Source: Aquimarina latercula DSM 2041 (GTDB lineage Bacteria; Bacteroidota; Bacteroidia; Flavobacteriales; Flavobacteriaceae). From it: a DNA stretch of 64,000 bases. Below the pieces are notes generated by a model. It saw nothing but the letters and a program-made list of their open reading frames with translations, ran no database searches and had not been told where the DNA came from. Shown here piece after piece: positions 31,601 through 42,400 of this stretch (position 1 is its first letter; each line of letters begins with the position of its first letter). Position numbers and translations under genes: made by a program. The stretch covers positions 366,190 through 430,189 of the forward strand of contig NZ_AUMK01000005.1 in assembly GCF_000430645.1 (NCBI RefSeq). The letters are read 5' to 3'.

Positions 31601-33253
31601 ACTCTCATGTACAACAGCAATAGACTCTGGAGTTTTTGCTGCCTGCGTTACAAATAAATCAACAATAGAAGTATCTGGAATATTAAAAGAGGTATCATTA
31701 AAGTCATAAAACAATAGGGCTTCTTCTGAGGCTTCTAAGTAATTGAGTGTGGCTACTTCTTGATTCGGATTATTTATCCCCTCAGTTAGGAAATTATCTA
31801 AATGAACACATAATCTCTGTATAAAATCTACCTCATACACATCTGTGTTATATTCTATGTTTACAGATAATCTACCTTTTTTTTCCGAAAAAATAAAACT
31901 GATATCAAATTTGCTAAATGAGGCCTGCGTATTTCGATAACGCGATATCTCAATACCGTTTAAATGTAAATTATCTGATGCAAATAATTCTTGTTGGTTT
32001 TGTAATACCACCATAACATCAAACAGAGCCGAACGACTAATATCCCTTGTAATTGTCAAATCGTCAAGCAAATTATCAAAAGGATACTCTTGATGTGAAT
32101 ACGCATCTAATAAAGTATTTTTCTGTATGGATACTAAATCTTTAAAACTAGATGTACGTTCAAACTCTGTCCGAATTGCCAACGTATTTAAATACAACCC
32201 TACCTGATTTTCCAAATCAGCATGTTCCCTTCCTGCGACTGGTGTCCCTAAAATGATATCTCCAGTGTTGGTATATCTGGAAAACAATCCATTAACTCCA
32301 GCCATTAACACCATAAATAAGGTTACTTCATTTTGCTGTGCATATTGGTTTAACCGAGATGTGGTTTCCTTAGAAAATGAATAGGTAATATCAGAACCAT
32401 TATAGGTTTTTATCTTAGGTCTTATTTTGCTAGTTGGAAGTTCTAAAATGGGTAAATCTCCTTTAAACTTATCTAACCAAAAAGATTTAGATCTTTCCAA
32501 TTCTAACTGTTTAGAAGTGCTATTTTCCCATTCTGCATAATCCTTATATTGAATAGACAGTGGTTGTAACGTTATTGTTTTCCCTGAAACTAAGCTGTTA
32601 TAAATCGATATAAACTCTCTACTTAACACTACCATTGACCATCCATCACCAATAATGTGATGCATATTGAGCATTAAGATATGTTCTTGATCAGATATCT
32701 TAACCACCTCTCCGATAAACAATGGTCCTTTCTCTAGATTAAAAACGTGTTCTTTAACTGTTTTTGAGTGTTTTTTTAGAAGCTCTTCGGAACCAGTATT
32801 GCTTACATCTAAAAATTTTAACCGACCTAAATATTGTTCTACAGGAATTATATATTGTCCTAATTCTCCATTCACGTCTTCTTTAAAAATCGTTCGCAAG
32901 CTTTCATGACGTTCTATTAGCTTTAAAAATGCAACAGATAATTTATCAATATCTACTATTCCTGAAAATTTAAAAGCATCAAAAATATTATAGGCGATAT
33001 TACCATCTTCCAGTTGACTCAAAGCCCATAGACGTCTCTGAGAAGAAGTTAATTCATAAAACTCTTTCTTTTCTGATACAGGTATAGCTTCAGATGAAGA
33101 AAGCAGTTTGATTAACTGATCTTTATGAGCTTTAATATCCTCAATAATTTCCGCAGACAATGTACCTTTGGGCGCATTAATTTTAATATTTCCGTTGTCT
33201 ACTTTAAGGCCAACATTTAATGACTCTAATGTATTTATTAAATTATCTATCAC
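28610..33253 (-). CDS. NRPS, C-A(Leu)-T-C
   Basis: A 1547-residue synthetase starting at GTG 33253 (no better ATG fits the conserved start). A TubC-like docking segment (1-50) is followed by C (HHIIGDGW about 200), A (FDASVWE about 711), T (GGHSL about 1042) and a terminal C domain whose motif is HHIIGDF (about 1233), with Phe for the usual Gly. The A code reads DAWYLGNVV plus Lys, one residue from the common Leu code. Its adenylation core is nearly identical to that of the third module in the preceding 4145-residue protein, a sign of recent duplication or gene conversion. It is separated by 182 bp from the upstream gene and 180 bp from the downstream one; neither gap contains a recognisable gene. 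Confidence 0.92.
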   Translation of the reverse strand: MIDNLINTLESLNVGLKVDNGNIKINAPKGTLSAEIIEDIKAHKDQLIKLLSSSEAIPVSEKKEFYELTSSQRRLWALSQLEDGNIAYNIFDAFKFSGIVDIDKLSVAFLKLIERHESLRTIFKEDVNGELGQYIIPVEQYLGRLKFLDVSNTGSEELLKKHSKTVKEHVFNLEKGPLFIGEVVKISDQEHILMLNMHHIIGDGWSMVVLSREFISIYNSLVSGKTITLQPLSIQYKDYAEWENSTSKQLELERSKSFWLDKFKGDLPILELPTSKIRPKIKTYNGSDITYSFSKETTSRLNQYAQQNEVTLFMVLMAGVNGLFSRYTNTGDIILGTPVAGREHADLENQVGLYLNTLAIRTEFERTSSFKDLVSIQKNTLLDAYSHQEYPFDNLLDDLTITRDISRSALFDVMVVLQNQQELFASDNLHLNGIEISRYRNTQASFSKFDISFIFSEKKGRLSVNIEYNTDVYEVDFIQRLCVHLDNFLTEGINNPNQEVATLNYLEASEEALLFYDFNDTSFNIPDTSIVDLFVTQAAKTPESIAVVHESKEFTYRELDEVSNELAHYLLDQYDLKIEELVGVKLDRSEWLIVSLLAVLKAGAAYVPIDPSYPTQRISYIEEDSKCKVTIDENLLEEFNKQEEILKTLPNIRIKPSNLAYVIYTSGSTGKPKGVMIEHRSLSNLCSWHISEYNLDASSRGSLYAGIGFDASVWEIYPYLVSGGSLFPISNQEVRYDINLLIEFLRDHKITHTYLPTKICEEIVIQGFVLGDVKILTGGEALKLPENSYDLKIYNNYGPSENTVVTTSFDLTDRSGESIPIGRPIANTKIYILSENLELQPIGVAGEICISGKGLSRGYLNRPELTEEKFIDNPFIKETRLYKTGDLGSWSPDGTIEFIGRIDNQVKIRGYRIELGEIEQVLLGIRSVHQAVIVDCEVEKEKVLVAYVVGNEDIDKQALRVGLSNELPEYMVPNYYVEIDELPLTSNGKVDKKALPEITNQDLVKEEYVAPVSEEEKELVRIWQEVLGIENIGVTDNFFGLGGHSLKMMILINKINQKFNIEITAGELYSNMTILRLSKLLKSKKPIDFNEITPIQSQKDGYMMSNEQLRMWLASRTGSGSKAYNIETVYKIEGKFDVEIFKKSVQYLLDRHEALRTSFATNKKGDVVQYISDYMDVNSVITYISQDQLITGSDIDEFLKSFSHFVFDLDKSPLFRVLLIQKNKEEYILSYMMHHIIGDFSSDAILNKELAYVYDQIHNGKDIELPKLQVQYKDYVKWIKNRINNNEFKAQSEFWKAHLQNVKQEKKWHKEVAIDDFRGAHFTETFDKKIIDNIEEYCKSNDRGLMSLIASALGVLIHKTSGQKDILISVPISLRNHPDLMNQVGLYLNLMPYNVHINPFDKIEELLQKSSDNQINMIDSSFYPFDAILDDFQSLNGFNLVDRIDVCLNVINQNQESSNGGGFEKFKFKVQSQELKKSKFPICFYIYQEENKISYTIEYQTAVFDHKEVSILAKRFCKCVEFLLKNSEKEINTINLIDKKTIPVFGI

Positions 33254-33435
33254 AATATTTGGTTTTCAAGTTAATCTGGAATGTAATTACAAATTCCAAC
33301 AAGGTATCATCATCGTTTGATGATCAATTACCTATAGATTTTATGCATTTTTATGAATGAATATAGAATAAGGGTAAATCCTTTGATTGAAATTCTAATC
33401 TAGGGTTCTATCTATTTTTATAGAAAAAAGGAAAT

Positions 33436-36400
33436 TTATATAGTTACCTCTTCAAGGTTATCAGCATTAGTTAATTCTAATTGATTCTGAAAAACAATGA
33501 ATTTTAATTTAGTTGACACTCCAACTATATCCTGAGTCTCATACAAGTCCTGAATAGAAAATAATGTGTTGAAATTTTTATTAATCTTATTAATTAGAAC
33601 TGTTGCTTTTAAACTGTTTCCTCCTAATTCAAAAAAGTTATCGGTAACACCAACTCCATTCACTTTTAAAACCTCTTCCCAAATTACTACTAATTTCTTT
33701 TCTATTGCAGTACTAGGAGCAACATATTCATTTCTAAATATATCTTTCCCTAGTACTTCTGGAAGGGCTTTCTTATCAATTTTACCATTGGGGGTTAATG
33801 GAAACACATCTAATACTTGAAAATAATCAGGAATCATATAATCTGGCAAATACGTCCTCAAATTAGATTTTAGTTCTTGTTTATTTATCTCTGTTGATCC
33901 AATTATATAAGATACCAAAACATTATCTCCCTGAATTTCTTTTACGACAACTAGTGCTTGCTGAATGTCTTCTTGTTGTACTAATACATTTTCGATTTCA
34001 CCTAATTCAATTCGATATCCTCTAATTTTCACTTGATCATCTTTACGACCTATAAATTCTATAGTGCCATCCGACAACCATCTACCTAAATCTCCTGTTT
34101 TGTATAATTTTTTCCCGTTTATGAAAGGATGATCAATAAACTTCTCTTTTGTTAATTCAGGTTTATTTAGATATCCTTTCGACAATCCATCTCCAGAAAT
34201 ACACAATTCACCAATTACTCCTATCGGTTGCAATGTAAGATCATCAGATAAAATATAAAACTGCGTGTTATCTATGGGAGCTCCAATCGGCGTAGATCGT
34301 TCATAGTACCTTTCAATTTTTTGACAACTACTATAGGTAGTATCTTCTGATGGCCCGTATAAATTGCGAACTTCTATATCTGAGGATAAAAATTTATTGG
34401 TAAATGATACAGGGAATGGTTCTCCTGCCAAATTAATACCTACAACATTAGAGAAGGAAGCTTCGGTATCCAACAAAGTTTGCAAAACTGAAGGCACGGT
34501 ATTAATCAACACATTTTTATCTTTATCTAAATGTTTCTCAATTTCTAAACCGTTAGATAAAATTCGAATCTTTTTACCAATACTTAACGGATAAAATATT
34601 TCATAAACAGATAAATCAAAACAATGAGAGGTTACTGCATACATCATATCAAATCCAGTAGTTTCAAATTCTCTCTTTGACCAATTCAACATCGTCACCG
34701 CATTATTATGAGTGAGCATAACTCCTTTTGGAGCACCTGTAGAACCAGACGTATAGATTACATACGCTAAATTTGCAGGTTTTATATTTATCTTAGGAAG
34801 TTTTTTGGAAATAATATCTTCTTCTCCAAATAATGCAATCAATTCCTTATCAACAGTTACTCTACATTTACTATCGTTCTCTATATAGTCTATTCTTTGT
34901 TGCGGATATTCCGGATCTATAGGAACATATGCTCCGCCAGTTTTTAAGACAGCAAGTAATGATACTACTAACCACTCGTCTCTATGTAGTTTCACACCTA
35001 TCAAATCCTCCTCTTTAATATCATATTTGGATATTAAGAAATTAGCTAGTTGATTTGACAATTCATCCACATCCTCATAAGTGAGCTCTTGATCTTCACT
35101 AACTATAGCAATATCGTCCGGAGTCTTTAGCGCCTGTTCCGTAAATAAATCAACAATAGTCCTATCCTTTACGGTCTCTACTGTAGTTGCATTAAAATCA
35201 TATAATAACTTTTGCTGTTCTGCATCACTTACATAATTGATTTTGGAAATTGGTTTATTGGAATTATAAATACAGTTCGTTATAAAATTATCTAAATGAA
35301 AAATCAAATTTTCTACAAAATTAGCGTCATAAACATCTGTGTTATATTCCAGTTGTAACGACAATTGCCCTTCTTTTTCTGAAAAAATAAAACTCATATC
35401 AAACTGACTCACATTTCTACGATGCTCTAAATAAGGTCTTATTTCTAGTCCATCAACTTTTAAGGATTCCGAAGAAAATAAATCTTGCTGATTCTGCAAT
35501 ATTACTAAGATATCGAATAATGCAGAACGACTTGTATCCCGTTGTACATCCAAATCATCTACTAAAACATCTAACGGATACTGCTGATGAGAATAAGCAT
35601 CTAATAAAACCCCTTTCTGAAGGTTTACCAAATCATTAAAACAAATTGTGTTATCAAATTGTGTTCGGATTGGTAGGGTATTAAGATATAACCCTATTTG
35701 ATTTTCTAGCTCTAAATGATCTCTTCCGGCAACTGGTGTTCCTAAAATGATATCATTACTATTTGTATATCGGGATAGCAATCCATTAATACCTGCCATC
35801 AACACCATGAATAAACTTACTTCATTTTGTTCTGAAAACAACTGTAATTGTTCACTAATATCTTTAGAAAGATTGTGTATGATACTATCTCCGTTATAGG
35901 TTTTTATTTTTGGCCTCTTTTTGTTGGTTGGTAATTCCATTACCGGTAATTCTCCTTTAAACTGCTCTAACCAATATTCTTTAGAGGTATTTAATTTATT
36001 TTGTTGCTCTGCTGATGATAACCAAGCCGCATAATCCTTATATTGAATAGATAATTCTGATAATTGAATATCCGTATTATGAACTAAACTATTATAGGTT
36101 AGCATCAATTCTTTTTGTAAGATTTCCATAGACCAACCATCACTTATAATATGATGCATATTGAATAATAATAAATGTCTATCTAAAGAAATCTTAATTA
36201 CTTCTAGTTTTACCAAAAGTCCTTTTTCTAAATCAAACTGATGTTGGTGATTTTTATCAATAATAGTTTTTATTGACAAATCCTGGTTTTTATAGGTACA
36301 AAGATCAAACGTATCAATACTAAAATCAATCGTATTAATATCCATAATATTTTGACGAACCTCTTCATTATCATTCCTCTTAAAAACGGTACGTAAACTT

Positions 36401-39400
36401 TCATGTCTGGAAATAAGATGTAGAAAAGCTTTGGTAAGTTGATCTACATCTAATATTCCCTTTATCTCTGTAACCCCAGAAATATTATAGGCAATATTTC
36501 CTTCCTTAAACTGACTCAAAACCCATAAACGCCGTTGAGAAGAAGTTAATGCATAATCGTCTTTATTTTCAACTAATGGGATAGCATCATACTTGTTTTC
36601 AATTGCATTGGATAACATCCCTACAATGGTTGGATGAAGAAATAGGTCCTTGATTGACACCTCTAACCCCAAGCCTTTTTTTATCTTGTTTATAAGAATA
36701 GTTGCTTTTAGACTATGCCCTCCTAGTTCAAAGAAATTATCAGTAACTCCAATCTTTTCTATATCTAAGACTTCTTGCCATATAGAAACTAGTTGTTTTT
36801 CATCTTCTGTTTTAGCCGCTACAAATTCATTTCTAACAATATACTCTTCAGCTACTTCTGGTAATGCTTTTTTATCAATTTTACCATTAGAAGTTAATGG
36901 AAGTTCCTTCAATGAAACAAAATAACTAGGTATCATATATTCCGGTAATTCTTTACCTATTGCAGTTCTTAATTCTTGTTTATCAACTTCTTCTTCATTA
37001 ACATAATAAGCGGCCAATATGGTATCTCCTGCAATTTCTTTGGCTAAGACAACCACTTGTTTCATTTTAGTTTGCGATAAAATAACATTTTCTATTTCAC
37101 CTAATTCAATACGATATCCTCTTATTTTTATCTGATCATCTTTTCTTCCTAAAAACTCAACCGTACCGTCTGGCAACCATCTACCCAAATCCCCTGTTCT
37201 ATATAAGCGCCTTTCTTTATCAAAAGGATGTGTTACAAACATCTCTTCTGTTAGTTCTGGACGGTTTAAATACCCTCGAGATAACCCATCCCCTGAGATA
37301 CAAATTTCTCCAACAACCGAAATAGGTTGTAACTCTAGATTTTCTGATAGAATATACACCTGAGTATTAGCTATTGGACGGCCAATAGGTATATTTTCTC
37401 CTATTCGATCATTAAGGTCAAAACTAGTAGTAACCACCGTGTTTTCAGAAGGACCATAGTTATTGTAAATCCTAAGACTATTACTATTTTCCGGTAGCTT
37501 AAGAGCCTCTCCTCCTGTTAGTATTTTAGTGTTACCCAATTCAATATTACGATTAACCAACTCTTCACAAATCTTCGTTGGTAAATACGTATGTGTTATT
37601 TTATGATTTCTTAGAAACTCTATCAATAAGTTAACATCATAACGAACTTCTTGATCAGAAATAGGATATAAACTACCTCCCGAAACTAAATAAGGATATA
37701 TTTCCCATACAGAAGCATCAAATCCGATACCTGCATATAAACTACCTCTACTGGATGCTTCTAGATTATATTCAGAAATATGCCAAGAACATAAATTCAA
37801 TAAACTTTTATGCTCAATCATCACTCCTTTTGGCTTACCTGTCGATCCCGAGGTATAAATTACATATGCTAAATTCGAAGGTTTTATATCTATCTTAGGA
37901 AGCGTTTTTACTATATCTTCTTGTTGATTAAATTCTAGTAGTAGATTTTCATCTATAGTAACTATACACTCACTATCTTTTTCTATATAATCAATACGTT
38001 GTTCTGGATACGTAGTATCAATTGGAACATATGCGCATCCTGTTTTCAATACGGCTAGTAAAGAAATTACTAACCATTCTGTTCTTTCTAGCTTTACAGC
38101 CACTAAATCTTCTACAGATACATTATAATTATCTAAAATATAGTGAGCTAATTGATTCGATAATTCATCTAATTCCTGATATGTATATTTTTTATTCTTA
38201 TGAACTAATGCTGTAGCTCTTGGTGTCTTAATCACTTGTATTACAAACAAATCAACTATACTTGCTGCTTTTGGATAAACAGTTTTTGTAGCATTAAACC
38301 CTTCTAACAACTGTTGTTTTTCTGATGCTCTAAGAAATGATAATTCTGATATATTTTGATCAGGATGCTGTATACTTTGGACTAAAAGCGATTCTAAATG
38401 AATACATAAATTTTCTATAAAATCTAACTCATAAATGTCCGTATTATACTCTAAGTGCAATGATACTTGCCCCGCTTGTTCAGAAAAAATAAAACTTAGA
38501 TCAAACTGACTCGATTTTCTGTATTGATCTTTATAAGGAGTTACATCTAACCCTTCTATACCGACAGATTTTGATGATAATATATCTTGTTGATTTTGTA
38601 ATACTACCACCACATCAAATAGTGAAGATCGACTAGTATCTCGATGTAAATCCAACTCATCTACAAGGCGATCTAAGGAATATTTTTGGTGAGAATAAGC
38701 ATCTAACAAGGTGCGTTTTTGTACAGCAATTAAATTCTTAAAACTAATTGTAGAGTCAAAACTTGTTCTAATTGCCAACGTATTTAGATACAATCCTATT
38801 TGATGCTCTAATTCGGAATGTTCTCTACCTGCTATTGGCGTACCAATTATAAAATCATCACCCCCTGTATATCTGGAAAACAAACCATTAATCCCCGACA
38901 TTAATGTCATAAATAAACTTACGCCTTGACCCTCTGAAAAATTTTGTAAATCTTGACTTGTTCCTTCCGAAAAACTATAATCAAAACTATCTCCATTATA
39001 CGTTTTTATCTTAGGACGCGGTTTATACGTTGGAAGCTCTAATACTGGTACTTCTCCTTTAAAATTTTCTAACCAATAATCTCTAGAAGCTTCTAATTCT
39101 TTCTCCTGTTCTTCACTGCACAACCAATCTGAATAATCTTTATATTGAATTGGTAATTCCGGTAAGTTAATGTCTCTATCATGTATCAAGCTATCATAGA
39201 TTAACATCAATTCTTTACTTAATACCTCCATGGACCAACCATCACTTATAATATGATGCATATTAAACAATAGTAGATGTTCATTAGTAGACACTTTGAT
39301 CAACCCTAGTTTTAATAATGGGCCTGTCTCTAAATTAAAATGATATTCATAATTATTCTCTATAATAGTAGATAACTCAGAAGATGCATCCGAAACCTCG

Positions 39401-42400
39401 CTGACATCATATAAATCAATATCTATACTGATAGCTCCTTTTGGCAAAATATATTGACGTACTTCTTCTAGATCATCTCCTTTAAAAACTGTACGTAAAC
39501 TTTCATGACGTTCAATAACTGCCTGAAAAGCTTTTTTTAGTTGTGCTAAATCTAAGACTCCTTCTAGTTTTAAAACACTAGGAATATTATATGCAATACT
39601 ACCTTCTTTATATTGACTCAACACCCATAACCTGCGTTGGGATGGAGTCAACACATAGTTTTCTTGCTCTTGTACCTTTGGGATATTAATATATGTACTT
39701 TCTTTTATTTGTGATGTAATCCCCTCAATTGTAGGGCTCAAGAACAAATCTCGCACGGATAGAGATAATCCTAAGGTTTTTTTAATCTTGTTTATAAGAA
39801 TAGTAGCTTTTAGACTATGCCCCCCTAGCTCAAAGAAATTATCAGTGACTCCAATTGTTTTTACATCTAATATTTCTTGCCATATCAAAACTAATTGTCT
39901 CTCCAACGCATTACTGGGTGCTTTATATTCATTTCTAATAATATCTTCTCCTGCTACCTCGGGTAATGCTTTTGTATTGATCTTTCCATTAGAAGTCAGT
40001 GGAAATTCATCTAATACAACATAATAGCTAGGAATCATATAATCAGGAAGTACTTTATGGAGGCTTGTCCTTAACCATTTTCTATCCATTTTATCCTCAT
40101 CTGCCATTATATAGGCCACTAAAACAATGCTCTCTGCTACCTCTTTTGCTAGAACAACTACATGTTCTGCATCAATTCTTGATAAAATAGTATTCTCTAT
40201 CTCACCTAGTTCTATTCGATACCCTCTTATTTTAACTTGGTTATCTTTTCTGCCAATAAACTCTAGTGTTCCATCCGCTAACCATCGTCCCAAATCACCT
40301 GTTTTATATAACTTCGTTTTGGGTATAAAAGGATGATTTACAAACCTCTCTGCAGTCAATTCCGCACGATTTAAATATCCTCTGGATAATCCTTTTCCTG
40401 AAATACATATCTCTCCTATAACTCCTATTGGTTGTAACTCCAGACTATCCGATAAAATATATACTTGCGCATTATCTATAGGAGTACCAATTGGTATAAC
40501 TCCATTCTCAAGATGCTTTTGGGTGACTTTACATAATGTAGCGCTAATTGTTGCTTCTGTAGGCCCATATTTATTGTAAAAATCTGAGATGTTATTCATC
40601 TTTTCTGCTAAATCTTTAGAACAAAATTCTCCTCCTGAAACAATTCTTCTTAATGCTGTACAGGAATTAAGATCTAGCATTTGATGCAAATAACTTGGTG
40701 TAGCATGTAGATGCGTGATTGCATACTTTTTCAATACTTTAGTTAATAAAAAAGGATCTCTGATATCCTCTTTAGAAACGATTACTAGCGCTGCTCCATT
40801 TAATAATGTTAAAAATAACTGCTCTACTGAAGCATCAAAAGATGGATTAGAAAACTGAAGTACACGTTCAGTACTATCAAAACTAAACTTCTTTGTTTGA
40901 TTAAGAATATAGTTCCCCAAACTACCGTGTTCTACCATCACTCCTTTTGGTTTACCCGTAGAGCCAGATGTATAAATTACATATGCTAGATTATTAGGTT
41001 TAATAGCTACTTTCGGTAATAATTTAGAAAACGATACTTTTTCTTCAAAAGTCTGCAGTAACTGTTCATCTATTGTTATTTTACAATTAGAATCTTGTTT
41101 TATATACGTTATTCGTTGTTGTGGATATTCAGGATCAATAGGTACATAAGCCGCTCCAGCTTTAAGAACTGCTAATATCGATATTACTAACCATTCGCTT
41201 CGTTGCAGTTTTATTGCCACTAAATCTTCCGCCTCCAAATCATAATGACTTAACAAATAATGAGCGAGCTGGTTAGATTTCGTATCCAATTCTTTATAGG
41301 TAAGCTCATTATCATTAAAAACAACCGCTACCTCATCTGGTGTTTTCTCTACCTGAGCTATAAATAAATTTACTATACTTTCCTCCTCTATGGATTCAGT
41401 TTTTGTAGTATTAAAACTATTCAAAAGAAGATCTTTTTCTGGGATAGAAATGTAATCCAAAGTGTGCAACGACTGGCTAGGTTTTGTTACCAAGTTGTCA
41501 AGAATATTTAGATACATGGACAACATTCTTTCCATGGTAACAGCCTCAAAAATGTCAGAATTATATTCCCATTCTATAGAAATTCTTCTATCTATATCGT
41601 TAGTAAAAGAATCTGCTTGCTCATAAACGGTATTTACAACAACACTAATGTCGAATTTAGAAAACTCATTATGTCCTTTTACTATTTCAATTTCGGCGTC
41701 TAATAACGACATGTTTTTAATAGGCACATTCACAAAACTAAACATGTGCTGAAATAAAGGATGCTGATTTAAATTTCTCTTTGGATTTAGCCGTTCTACG
41801 ATTTTCGAAAAAGGTGTACTCTCATAGGAATAAGCGTTTAGGCAGGTTTCTTTTACTTCATTAAGCACTTCGACTAAAGACTGATTTGTATTCAAAATAG
41901 TTCTTAATGGAATGGTATTAACAATCATCCCTAAAACTTCCTCAAATTCTTTATGATGTCGATTAGAAACTGCCGTTCCGACGCAAATATCATTATGATT
42001 ACTAAACTTACTCAATACTATTTTAAAAGCAGTAATCATTGTTATAAACAAAGACACTTTTTGTTCTTCAGAAAATTGCCTTAATTGTTCAGAAAACTCT
42101 AACGAACAGATATGTTCTATTGTACCACCTTTAGTTGTTGAAGATAATGGTCTTTTATTATCTAAAGGAAGTACCAGGTCATTAGAAAAACCATCAAATT
42201 TATGTTCCCAAAAATCTAATTGTTCATTGATAACCTCTTCATTAAGGCTTTCTTTTTCCCAATAAGCATAGTCTTTAAAAGCTATTTCAGGTTGTTTAAT
42301 ATCAAAATCAGGATTCTTTTTTAATTCATTGTAGATATCTACAAAATCTCTAAATAAGATACCTTGAGTCCATCCATCTAGAATCAAGTGATGTTCACAA

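Noticed and set aside
33279..33303. Dyad around GTAATTAC with TGGAAT/ATTCCA flanks before the 1547-residue synthetase
   Set aside because: The arms are short and asymmetrical and no U-run or promoter box accompanies them; a similar GGAATGT string at 28577 is not a dyad.
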